A stretch of 9,970 nucleotides of DNA from Clostridiales bacterium (GTDB taxonomy: Bacteria; Bacillota; Clostridia; Tissierellales; Dethiosulfatibacteraceae): positions 1 through 9,970 of the forward strand of contig DPPH01000091.1 in assembly GCA_003539375.1 (NCBI GenBank), in the 5' to 3' direction. The position numbers and the translations under genes were made by a program. Below are positions 1 to 6,397 of this stretch, one piece after another (position 1 is the first letter of the stretch; every line of letters starts with the position of its first letter). Below the pieces are notes generated by a model, which worked only from the letters and a program-made list of their open reading frames with translations, made no database searches and was not told the DNA's origin.

Positions 1-11
1 CATAATATGTT

Positions 12-64
12 AAAAAATCAATAAAAATAGGTTATACAACTAATTTAATTAGTTATATAACCTA
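12..64 (-). terminator. Rho-independent terminator after udk
   Basis: A near-perfect inverted repeat lies just downstream of the udk stop codon. Bases 28-45 pair with 47-64, giving an 18-bp outer limit that closes to about 16-17 bp with a 3- to 5-base loop. The single imperfect pair (37 with 55) is a G-U wobble in minus-strand RNA but a C-A mismatch in plus-strand RNA. This fits a terminator read from the minus strand. On that strand the hairpin is followed at once by a run of five U (27-23) and then one of six U (17-12). The stem is very AT-rich, with only a few G-C pairs at its base and one inside, so it relies on length rather than GC content. It marks the end of the whole operon. Confidence 0.85.
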
Positions 65-70
65 AAAATC

Positions 71-694
71 TTATATTGTTTTAATTAAGGATTTAATTTT
101 TGTAACCATAATATCTATAGCAACTAAGTTTTCTCCACCTTCAGGAATAATAATATCGGCGAATTTTTTAGTTGGTTCTATGAATTGTTCGTGAGCTGGT
201 CTTACGGTCTTCATGTACTGGTTAAGTACTGACTCTATGGTTCTTCCTCTTTCGTTAATATCTCTAATTATTCTTCTTACAAGTCTGATATCTGAATCCG
301 TATCTACAAATATTTTTATATCGAGCAAATCTCTAAGTCTTTCATCGTAAAATATCAGTATACCTTCAAGGATAATTATATCCTTTGGTTTTACAAGTTC
401 CCTTTCTTCTTTTCTATTGTGAATAGAATAATCGTAGGTAGGTTTTTGAATATCTTCCCACTTAGATAAATTTTCTAAATGTTCTACTAGCAAGTCGCTG
501 TCGAAGGCTAAGGGATGGTCATAGTTGGTTTTACACCTTTCTTCGTAGGAAAGCTCACTCTGGTCCTTATAGTATGAGTCCTGCTCTATTACCAGCACGC
601 TTTTTCTAGGTATTTCCGTCTTTATCTTATTTACTATAGTCGTTTTACCAGAGCCGCTGCCTCCAGTTATTCCAATAAAAATAGGTCTGTTCAT
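71..694 (-). CDS. udk: Uridine kinase (uridine/cytidine kinase)
   Basis: Phosphorylates uridine and cytidine to UMP and CMP with ATP or GTP, the key step of pyrimidine salvage; cytosolic. The 207-residue product has the usual Udk length. It has a P-loop GGSGSGKT at residues 11-18, QDSYYKD at 38-44 and NYDHPLAFD at 57-65 (nucleoside-binding region). ILEGI at 108-112 is the Walker B-like strand. The arginine-rich lid RLVRRIIRDINERGR spans 137-151, and RPAHEQFIEPTKKFADIIIPEGG follows in pieces at 165-187. The start ATG has AAGGA (705-701) six bases upstream, and the gene follows the U32 gene by 14 bp. It is the last gene of the run, with the terminator directly behind it. In Bacillus greA follows udk; here no gene is visible between udk and the terminator. 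The identification is firm. Confidence 0.97.
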   Translation of the reverse strand: MNRPIFIGITGGSGSGKTTIVNKIKTEIPRKSVLVIEQDSYYKDQSELSYEERCKTNYDHPLAFDSDLLVEHLENLSKWEDIQKPTYDYSIHNRKEERELVKPKDIIILEGILIFYDERLRDLLDIKIFVDTDSDIRLVRRIIRDINERGRTIESVLNQYMKTVRPAHEQFIEPTKKFADIIIPEGGENLVAIDIMVTKIKSLIKTI

Positions 695-708
695 ATTAAA
701 TCCTTTCT

Positions 709-1923
709 TTATCTTTTTCTTCTAATTAGATAATCTTTTTTTACGTCTAGGTCCATTTTTAGTTTTACAATCTGCTGGGGATGAGGAGCTGACTCTACTT
801 CTTCTCCCTTATCATCAACTATACTTTCTATTTTAAAGTCCATATGTTCAATATGAGGCCCAAAGATTTCAACTTCTTCTCCTACAGAGAATTTATTTCT
901 CTGTTCTACAGTTGCTATTTTACTTACTGGATCGTAGTCTTTTATCCAACCTATAAAGTCATACTCTCTTATATAGGAACTGGATGTATAGAGCTGTCCT
1001 GAATCCTTAGGATTGCCGTAATAAAATCCTGTAGTAAAGTCTCTGTGAGAGGCTTTAAGAATTTCATTGAACCAGTATTCTTTATCAAAATTATTGTTTT
1101 TTAGATTGTCGATAGCCTTTCTATAGGACCTAACAACAGTAGCTGTATAGTAAGAGCTTTTCATACGGCCTTCTATTTTTAAAGATTTAACTCCCACTCC
1201 TATAATATCTCTTAAGTTATTAAACATACATAAATCTTTTGAATTAAGTATGAAGCTTCCCTGGTCATCTTCCATGATGGGATAGTACTCTCCCGGACGG
1301 GTCTGCTCTACAAGGGCATACTTCCACCTGCATGGTTGGGCACAGTCTCCTAGGTTTGCATGTCTTCCAGCCATATAGCTGCTTAGTAGACACCTACCTG
1401 AGTAAGATATGCACATAGCGCCGTGAACGAAGGCTTCTAAATCTAAGTCTACATTTTTATTTAAGTGAATTTGTTCAATTTCTTTTAAGGATAGTTCTCT
1501 AGCTAGTACTATTCTTTTTACTCCTTGAGAGTACCAAAAGTTTGCACTTTGGGAATTTGTAGTATTTGCCTGGGTACTTAAATGAATCTCCATATCTGGG
1601 GCAGTATTTTTAACTATACTCATAATTCCCGGATCTGCAACTATAACTGCATCTACTTTTATTTCCTCTAAAAATTCTATATATTTTTCTAAATCTTTTA
1701 AATCGTCTTCGTGAGGTATCATATTTACTGTCACGTAAGCTTTAGCTCCATTGTCGTGGCAGAACTTTACCCCTTCTTCTATATCTTCTAAATCAAAATT
1801 CTTTGCACCAGCTCTTAGTCCGAAGTTCTGTCCACCAAAGTATACGGCATCAGCGCCATATAGTACAGCCATCTTTAGTTTTTCCAAGTTTCCAGCTGGA
1901 GCTAGAAGTTCAATGTTATTCAT
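709..1923 (-). CDS. trhP: U32-family (peptidase U32) protein, probable tRNA U34 5-hydroxylation protein TrhP
   Basis: The 404-residue protein begins with the U32 N-terminal region (ELLAPAGNLEKLKMA at residues 5-19, then YGADAVYFGG at 22-31). It contains the family signature E163-x-F-x-H-G-A-M-C-x-S-x-S-G-x-C178. Cysteines 171, 178, 194 and 198 form the conserved four-cysteine set; in U32 relatives such as UbiU/UbiV the four cysteines hold a [4Fe-4S] cluster. Residues from about 320 form the C-terminal beta-rich U32 domain. The family was first named a collagenase-type peptidase, but the Bacillus homologues next to yrrM (YrrN, YrrO) and E. coli YegQ make 5-hydroxyuridine at tRNA position 34, using prephenate. 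Length and C-terminal domain resemble YrrO. Only one copy is present here, against two in Bacillus. The start ATG overlaps the end of the methyltransferase gene by 8 bp and has AAGGAG (1935-1930) six bases upstream. Family is firm; the tRNA role is inferred from family and neighbour. Confidence 0.85.
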   Translation of the reverse strand: MNNIELLAPAGNLEKLKMAVLYGADAVYFGGQNFGLRAGAKNFDLEDIEEGVKFCHDNGAKAYVTVNMIPHEDDLKDLEKYIEFLEEIKVDAVIVADPGIMSIVKNTAPDMEIHLSTQANTTNSQSANFWYSQGVKRIVLARELSLKEIEQIHLNKNVDLDLEAFVHGAMCISYSGRCLLSSYMAGRHANLGDCAQPCRWKYALVEQTRPGEYYPIMEDDQGSFILNSKDLCMFNNLRDIIGVGVKSLKIEGRMKSSYYTATVVRSYRKAIDNLKNNNFDKEYWFNEILKASHRDFTTGFYYGNPKDSGQLYTSSSYIREYDFIGWIKDYDPVSKIATVEQRNKFSVGEEVEIFGPHIEHMDFKIESIVDDKGEEVESAPHPQQIVKLKMDLDVKKDYLIRRKR

Positions 1924-2575
1924 ATGTTTCTCCTTTTTTTACAGTAATTGCAAGTCCATCTCCTAAAGGAAGTACTGAAGATTCCATAGAGGGGTGGTTA
2001 CTTATGGTTTTTAAATATTTTCTCATTTTTCTAACTATGGTTTTCTGTCTCCTTTCTACTAAGTCGTCATTGGCTATCATTCCTTTGTAAAGGACGTTAT
2101 CTGATATAATAATACCATCTTTTTTTAATAAATTGAAACAGTAGGGTAAAAAATCCAGATATTTGCTTTTTGCTGCATCTATAAATACTAAGTCAAATTT
2201 TTCTTCTAAATTTTCTAATATTTCTAAAGCATCTCCTGGAAGGATTTCTATATTTCCTTTGTAGTTCAATCTTTCTAGATTTTTTGATGCTTCGTCAACA
2301 AAGGAATCTCTTCTCTCTATGGTTTTTATTTCTAAATTATCATTATCAATAATTTTAGCCATAAAAAAAGAAGAAAAGCCTACAGCAGTTCCCAGTTCTA
2401 AGATTTTTAAGGGTTTAAGAAGATGGAGGATAACTTTTATAAAGTTAGCCACCTCTTCGTGAATTATAGGGATATTTCTATCCTCTGATTCTTTCCTGAA
2501 CCTTGCTATTTCTTCATCTTCTTCTATTAATGATTTTATGTAATTTGTTGTAAAAATTTTGTTTATTAATTCCAA
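1916..2575 (-). CDS. trmR: SAM-dependent O-methyltransferase, YrrM/TrmR type (probable tRNA 5-hydroxyuridine methyltransferase)
   Basis: A 219-residue class I methyltransferase of the Methyltransf_3 (caffeoyl-CoA/catechol OMT-like) family. The SAM-binding loop ELGTAVGFSS is at residues 60-69. Acidic E87 in TIERRD should bind the ribose of SAM. GDALE is at 114-118. FIDAAKSKY (D133) and SDNVLYKG (D159, N160) supply the metal-binding acidic residues typical of this family, and LGDGLAITVK closes the fold. The Bacillus homologue in the same gene position, YrrM/TrmR, methylates 5-hydroxyuridine at tRNA position 34 to 5-methoxyuridine. The adjoining U32 gene would make its substrate. The start is TTG: AGGTGA (2585-2580) lies four bases upstream and overlaps the mltG stop, and the next in-frame Met is at residue 72, inside the SAM fold. 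Family assignment is firm; the tRNA substrate rests on context. Confidence 0.85.
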   Translation of the reverse strand: MELINKIFTTNYIKSLIEEDEEIARFRKESEDRNIPIIHEEVANFIKVILHLLKPLKILELGTAVGFSSFFMAKIIDNDNLEIKTIERRDSFVDEASKNLERLNYKGNIEILPGDALEILENLEEKFDLVFIDAAKSKYLDFLPYCFNLLKKDGIIISDNVLYKGMIANDDLVERRQKTIVRKMRKYLKTISNHPSMESSVLPLGDGLAITVKKGETYE

Positions 2576-2579
2576 AGTA

Positions 2580-2585
2580 TCACCT
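2580..2585 (-). promoter_or_regulatory. Ribosome binding site that supports the TTG start of the methyltransferase
   Basis: AGGTGA lies four bases before the TTG at 2575-2573 and shares its first bases with the mltG stop codon (TAG at 2586-2584). No ATG, GTG or other good start fits the N-terminus, so this site decides the start and suggests coupling to translation of mltG. Confidence 0.7.
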
Positions 2586-3582
2586 AATTTATGTATTTTG
2601 CTTTTGCATCTAAAAAGTCGTCATAATCATCTGTAAAGTAGTGAGACCCATCACCTTTAGCAAGAAAGTAAATGTAGTCCGTTTCTTCAGGGTTTAAGGC
2701 CGCTTTTATTGAAGTAAGTCCTGGAGAATTAATTGGTGCTACTGGTAGGCCTGTATGCAGGTAGGTATTGTATAGTGATTCTACCTTAAGGTCTTCATTT
2801 AATAGTCTTTCCTTTTTTTCTCCTAAGGCATACTGTACTGTAGCACAGGATTGAAGCATCATTCCCATTTCTAATCGGTTATAAAATACTCCTGCTATTA
2901 CAGGTCTTTCTTCATCTACCTGAGCTTCTCCTTCTACTACTGAAGCCATATTGACTATTTCATAAACAGTTCTATCACCTGTATTTCCTTTAATATGTTC
3001 TTCATAAATTTCTTCAAAGCCATTTAACATTGTAATGATAATATCATCAGCTGTACTGTCTATATATACGTTGTAGGTGTTTGGATAGAGAAATCCTTCT
3101 AAGGTTTTTATTTCATCATCCTGTAGAAATTCATAGTTTTCTCTGTATATACCTACTGTTTGGGTCAATTTTAAAAATTCTTCCTGAGTGAAATCAAACT
3201 TCTCGCTTAAGATTTTTCCGATTTCCTTTAGGTTTAAACCTTCTGGTACGGTGAAGTTCATAGTTTTAACTACATTTTCACCTTGGATAAGTAAATCTAC
3301 AATTTCCGGCAGGGATAAACTATCGCTGATTTCAAAGTCTCCTGCCTTAAGCTGACTTCCTAAATTACTTTGTCTTAAGTATAGTTTGTATACTGTTAGA
3401 TTTTTTATTAAATTATTTTCAAGAAGAATAGTTCCGATTTCATCGGAACTTGCCCCCTGTTCGATTGTAATTATTTTAGTAGTACCATTATCTACCGGCG
3501 TAAGGCTGTCATTGTAGAAGTTATATACAAAGCCTATACCTAGGCCTACTAATATAATCAATACTACCAGGATTTTTTTCAT
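2584..3582 (-). CDS. mltG: Endolytic murein transglycosylase MltG (YceG-like)
   Basis: A 332-residue membrane-anchored lytic transglycosylase that cleaves within nascent glycan strands and is thought to end peptidoglycan polymerisation. Lys2-Lys3 are followed by one hydrophobic segment (about residues 4-20), giving a cytoplasmic N-terminus and an extracellular catalytic part. A LysM-like region lies at roughly 35-100, including the ITIEQGASSDEIG stretch. The YceG core follows, with EGFLYPNTY at 162-170 and ASVVEGEAQ at 213-221. E217 aligns with the catalytic glutamate of E. coli MltG (E218). GVFYNRLEMGM (231-241) and INSPGLTSIKAALNP (284-298) complete the conserved core. The length is normal. 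The start ATG has GGAG (3593-3590) seven bases upstream, and the gene lies 12 bp after rnj. It matches B. subtilis yrrL in gene position. The identification is firm. Confidence 0.95.
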   Translation of the reverse strand: MKKILVVLIILVGLGIGFVYNFYNDSLTPVDNGTTKIITIEQGASSDEIGTILLENNLIKNLTVYKLYLRQSNLGSQLKAGDFEISDSLSLPEIVDLLIQGENVVKTMNFTVPEGLNLKEIGKILSEKFDFTQEEFLKLTQTVGIYRENYEFLQDDEIKTLEGFLYPNTYNVYIDSTADDIIITMLNGFEEIYEEHIKGNTGDRTVYEIVNMASVVEGEAQVDEERPVIAGVFYNRLEMGMMLQSCATVQYALGEKKERLLNEDLKVESLYNTYLHTGLPVAPINSPGLTSIKAALNPEETDYIYFLAKGDGSHYFTDDYDDFLDAKAKYIN

Positions 3583-3594
3583 AGGTTGTCTCCG

Positions 3595-5268
3595 TTAAAT
3601 TTCCATTATTATAGGTAAAATCATTGGATTTCTTTTGATTTCGTTGTATATGAACTGGTTTAAGTCCTGTCTTATTGTGTTTTTAATTGCAGACCAATCT
3701 CTTTCTTTGTTTTGGAAGCATTTATCCAGTGCTTTTTGAACAACTTTCTTGGATTCTTCCATCAGGTCTTCATTTTCTCTTACGTAAACAAATCCTCTGG
3801 ATATTATATCCGGACCTGCTGCAATTTTTCCTGATTTTTTCTCTATAGTTACAACAGCTACTATTAGTCCGTTTTCCGAAAGATTTTTTCTATCTCTTAG
3901 TACTATATTACCTACATCTCCGATACCAAGTCCGTCTACTAAAATATTTCCAGACTGAACTTTAGATGTGGTCTTAATATAGTTGTCCGTAACTTCTATA
4001 ATATCACCGTTATATCCTACTATAGTGTTGTTGTGGTGAATTCCCATTTCTTCAGCTAATTCTGCATGAAGCTGCAGGTGTCTTCTTTCACCGTGTACTG
4101 GTATAAAGAATCTAGGATTAAGAAGATTCAGCATAAGCTTAAGTTCTTCCTGTCTCGCGTGTCCAGATACGTGAACATCATGTAGTGCTTCGTAAATAAC
4201 CTCTACTTCTTTTTCATAAAGTTTATTTATTACTGAACTAACAGTTTTTTCATTTCCCGGTATTGGATTAGCAGAGAATATAACCATATCTCCTTTTTTA
4301 AGCTTAACCTGTCTGTGGGAGTTAGCTGCCATTCTTGACAGGGCTGCCATAGCTTCTCCCTGGCTTCCTGTAGATATTACGACGATCTGGTTATCCTTGT
4401 ATTTATCAAGGTCTCTCGCATTAATAAGTATGTTTTCAGGTATATCTATAAATCCGGTTTTTTGTGCTATATCTATAGTGTTGTGCATACTTCTTCCGGA
4501 AATAGCTACCTTTCTATTGTAAATAGCTGCTGCATCTATTATCTGCTGTATCCTGTGGATGTTTGATGCGAAGGTTGCTACTATGATTCTTTTCTTTGCT
4601 CTTTTAAATATGTCGATAAATTTAGCACCAACAGTCTTTTCAGACATAGTGTATCCCGGTCTTTCAACGTTTGTACTATCTGAAAAAGCTACTAATACAC
4701 CTTTTTTACCGTACTCTGCTATAGTTTGTAAGTCTATAGGCATATCGTTTATGGGAGTTTGATCTATTTTAAAGTCTCCCGTGTGGAATACTACTCCTAT
4801 AGGTGTTTCAATTGCTAAAGCCGAAGAATCAGGGATGCTGTGATTACTTCTTATAAAGTGTACTCTGAAGTTTTCTCCTGCTTTTATTTTGTTCCCGTGA
4901 TTTATTGTGTTTAGTTTTGTTTCCTGTAGATTGTGCTCTATAAATTTATTTGCCAAAAGTCCCATTGGAAGCTTAGTTCCATATATTGGTACATTTGGTA
5001 TCTTCTTTAATAAATATGGTATTGCCCCGATATGGTCCTCGTGACCGTGGGTTACAAATAATCCTTTTATTTTGTGCTGATTTTTAATTAAGTAGCTTAT
5101 ATCTGGAATTACTATATCAATTCCAAGCATTTCGTCTTCTGGAAATGCCAATCCGCAATCTATAATTATTATCTCATCATTGTATTCTAACAATGTAATA
5201 TTCTTTCCTATTTCTCCTAATCCCCCTAAAGGAATTATCTTTAATTTTCTATCTTTGTTAACTGCCAT
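3595..5268 (-). CDS. rnj: Ribonuclease J (metallo-beta-lactamase/beta-CASP RNase)
   Basis: Zinc-dependent endonuclease and 5'-to-3' exonuclease that drives mRNA decay and 5' end maturation of RNAs in Firmicutes; cytosolic. The 557-residue protein matches the usual length (about 555). The lactamase core has the HxHxDH motif in THGHEDHIG (H74, H76, D78, H79), then H143 and D165 in HTGD. The beta-CASP part has SDSTN (196-200), ATFASNIHR (231-239), STGSQGE (299-305), HVSGHARQEE (366-375) and VHGERRH (391-397). The C-terminal domain includes LVDGLGIGDVGNIVLRDR (443-460) and ends in PMILPIIMEI, very like B. subtilis RNase J1. Only one RNase J gene is in view; whether it acts as J1 or J2 cannot be decided, but the active-site motifs are intact. 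The start overlaps the end of fur by 11 bp. Confidence 0.96.
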   Translation of the reverse strand: MAVNKDRKLKIIPLGGLGEIGKNITLLEYNDEIIIIDCGLAFPEDEMLGIDIVIPDISYLIKNQHKIKGLFVTHGHEDHIGAIPYLLKKIPNVPIYGTKLPMGLLANKFIEHNLQETKLNTINHGNKIKAGENFRVHFIRSNHSIPDSSALAIETPIGVVFHTGDFKIDQTPINDMPIDLQTIAEYGKKGVLVAFSDSTNVERPGYTMSEKTVGAKFIDIFKRAKKRIIVATFASNIHRIQQIIDAAAIYNRKVAISGRSMHNTIDIAQKTGFIDIPENILINARDLDKYKDNQIVVISTGSQGEAMAALSRMAANSHRQVKLKKGDMVIFSANPIPGNEKTVSSVINKLYEKEVEVIYEALHDVHVSGHARQEELKLMLNLLNPRFFIPVHGERRHLQLHAELAEEMGIHHNNTIVGYNGDIIEVTDNYIKTTSKVQSGNILVDGLGIGDVGNIVLRDRKNLSENGLIVAVVTIEKKSGKIAAGPDIISRGFVYVRENEDLMEESKKVVQKALDKCFQNKERDWSAIKNTIRQDLNQFIYNEIKRNPMILPIIMEI

Positions 5269-5716
5269 TTGTTTCCTCCTCTTTACAGTCCTTACACAAA
5301 CCGTAGAATTTTAAACTATGGTTGTGTATTTCAAAATTGTACTCTTTTTCTATTAATTCTTCTAATTCGTTAAGCAGGTCCATTTTTACTTCTATAATTT
5401 TCCCACAGTTGTTGCACAGCAAATGATGGTGGCTGTGAGATTCGTCTTCTGTCAATACTATCTCGTATCTGGCACATCCATCATTAAATAATACTTTACT
5501 TAAAATACCTACTTCTTCAAAAAGCTTAGTGGTTCTGTAAACTGTTGCAATTCCAATATCTGAATCTACTTCTCTTACTAGTTCGTAAATTTGTTCCGGG
5601 TTTAGATGCTCTCCTGAATTTTTTAAGAGAATTTCAAATATTACTTTTCTCTGGTTTGTAATCTTGTATCCGCCTTTATTTAATTTTTTTTTAAAATCTT
5701 CCATGTATATATTCAT
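5258..5716 (-). CDS. fur: Fur-family metal- or peroxide-responsive repressor
   Basis: A 152-residue Fur/PerR/Zur superfamily DNA-binding regulator. A winged-helix domain covers about residues 1-85, with NQRKVIFEILL (21-31), HLNPEQIYE (37-45) and the recognition-helix region IGIATVYRTTKLFEEVG (54-70). The dimerisation domain has the histidine-rich stretch HSHHHLLC (94-101). Cysteine pairs C101/C104 and C141/C144 should hold a structural zinc. The position matching PerR Asp104 is glutamate here (E109), which favours a Fur-like sensor over a PerR peroxide sensor. The metal it senses cannot be proved from sequence. The first Met is preferred: AGGGGA (5727-5722) lies five bases upstream, while the in-frame Met5 has no binding site. 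The gene starts 9 bp after the DUF1292 gene. No Fur-box-like palindrome was recognised nearby. Confidence 0.9.
   Translation of the reverse strand: MNIYMEDFKKKLNKGGYKITNQRKVIFEILLKNSGEHLNPEQIYELVREVDSDIGIATVYRTTKLFEEVGILSKVLFNDGCARYEIVLTEDESHSHHHLLCNNCGKIIEVKMDLLNELEELIEKEYNFEIHNHSLKFYGLCKDCKEEETNGS
5275..5280 (-). promoter_or_regulatory. Consensus ribosome binding site of rnj inside fur
   Basis: A perfect AGGAGG sits six bases before the rnj ATG and within the last codons of fur, a run of Glu codons. The rnj reading frame therefore starts before fur translation ends, which points to coupled translation of the regulator and the nuclease. Confidence 0.8.
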
Positions 5717-5725
5717 ACAATTCCC

Positions 5726-5968
5726 CTATAATAATTCTTCAGCCATACCTTCGTAAACATCTATGACTTCCTGCAACTCATCCCTATCTTCTACTATATT
5801 GAATATAGGCATGTCCTTCTCATCTCTGTCTACTCTGTAAATCATACCCTCTTCTTCATCTGGATAGCTTAATACAGCGTATTCAGTATCGTCTATATGA
5901 AATGCAGTATGTAGAATGAGTTTTTCTTTTTTTCCTTCATCGTTGATTAATTCTACTATATCAGACAT
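5726..5968 (-). CDS. DUF1292 family protein (YrzB-like)
   Basis: An 80-residue acidic protein of the DUF1292 family, of unknown function, usually found between ruvX and fur or mltG in Firmicutes. The family pattern is visible. A short N-terminal strand (IVELINDEGK, residues 4-13) is followed by a central segment with Y29-AVLSYPDE, where small acidic proteins of this family end a strand. MIYRVDRDE (42-50) comes next, and a C-terminal helix follows (ELQEVIDVYEGMAEELL, 64-80). No catalytic motif, signal peptide or membrane segment is seen. The ATG comes one base after the ruvX stop, and its AGGAG (5978-5974) lies in the last codons of ruvX, so translation is probably coupled. Family is well supported by sequence and position; the role is unknown. 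Confidence 0.85.
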   Translation of the reverse strand: MSDIVELINDEGKKEKLILHTAFHIDDTEYAVLSYPDEEEGMIYRVDRDEKDMPIFNIVEDRDELQEVIDVYEGMAEELL

Positions 5969-5969
5969 T

Positions 5970-6386
5970 TTAACTCCTCTTGTCTAAATAAACGGACAGT
6001 ATATTTACCGCTGCTAGTTTATCGATAACCTTTTTTCTTTTTTTTCTTGAAACATTTCCCTGTATAAGGGTGTTTTCCGCTATTTTTGTAGTCATTCTTT
6101 CATCTTGGAATTCAACTTTTATTTGTATTTCTCTTTTAAGTTTTTCTACAAATTTTAATACTTTTTCTCCTTGGATTCCTACTTCTCCGTTTAGTCTTCT
6201 AGGTAAACCTACAACTAAAACATTAACGTCATATTCTTCTATGACTTTTTTTAGAGCTTCAAAATCTTTTTTGTAGCTCTGCCTGAATATAGTGTCTAGA
6301 CCTTGGGCAGTAATATTTAATTGATCGCTTACTGCTAAACCTATGGTCTTTTCACCTACATCCAGTGCCAGGTATCTTTCTTTCAT
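5970..6386 (-). CDS. ruvX: RuvX/YqgF family putative pre-16S rRNA nuclease / Holliday junction resolvase
   Basis: An RNase H-fold protein of 138 residues, the normal size for RuvX/YqgF, whose E. coli member takes part in processing the 5' end of 16S rRNA. The first strand YLALDVGEKTIGLAVSD (5-21) carries catalytic D9. VGLPRRLNGEVG (59-70) is the family's substrate loop. EFQDERMTT (92-100) holds the second acidic cluster, and D122 in VIDKLAAVNIL is the last active-site residue. A longer frame opens at 6437, but the 17 extra residues lie inside the reductase gene and have no family similarity. The ATG at 6386 has AGGAG five bases upstream and places D9 correctly. The gene starts 8 bp after the reductase stop. 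Confidence 0.93.
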   Translation of the reverse strand: MKERYLALDVGEKTIGLAVSDQLNITAQGLDTIFRQSYKKDFEALKKVIEEYDVNVLVVGLPRRLNGEVGIQGEKVLKFVEKLKREIQIKVEFQDERMTTKIAENTLIQGNVSRKKRKKVIDKLAAVNILSVYLDKRS

Positions 6387-6391
6387 CTCAT

Positions 6392-6397
6392 CTCCTA
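6392..6397 (-). promoter_or_regulatory. Ribosome binding site that fixes the ruvX start
   Basis: TAGGAG contains the stop codon of the reductase gene (TAG at 6397-6395), and its AGGAG lies five bases before the ATG at 6386. This supports the shorter 138-residue RuvX over the frame that opens at 6437. Confidence 0.75.

Noticed and set aside
709..1923. Secreted collagenase-type peptidase role for the U32 protein
   Set aside because: There is no signal peptide, and its place next to the TrmR-like gene and the four-cysteine set fit tRNA hydroxylation better.
1751..2090. Two plus-strand open frames of 71 and 95 codons
   Set aside because: They lie antisense to the U32 and methyltransferase genes, which have clear family motifs. 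The predicted proteins show no recognisable domain.
4559..4762. Plus-strand open frame of 67 codons inside rnj
   Set aside because: It is antisense to the conserved RNase J core and resembles no known family.
5258..5716. PerR as the identity of the Fur-family gene
   Set aside because: The residue matching PerR Asp104 is glutamate, and the histidine-rich segment looks more like Gram-positive Fur. A firm choice needs a tree.
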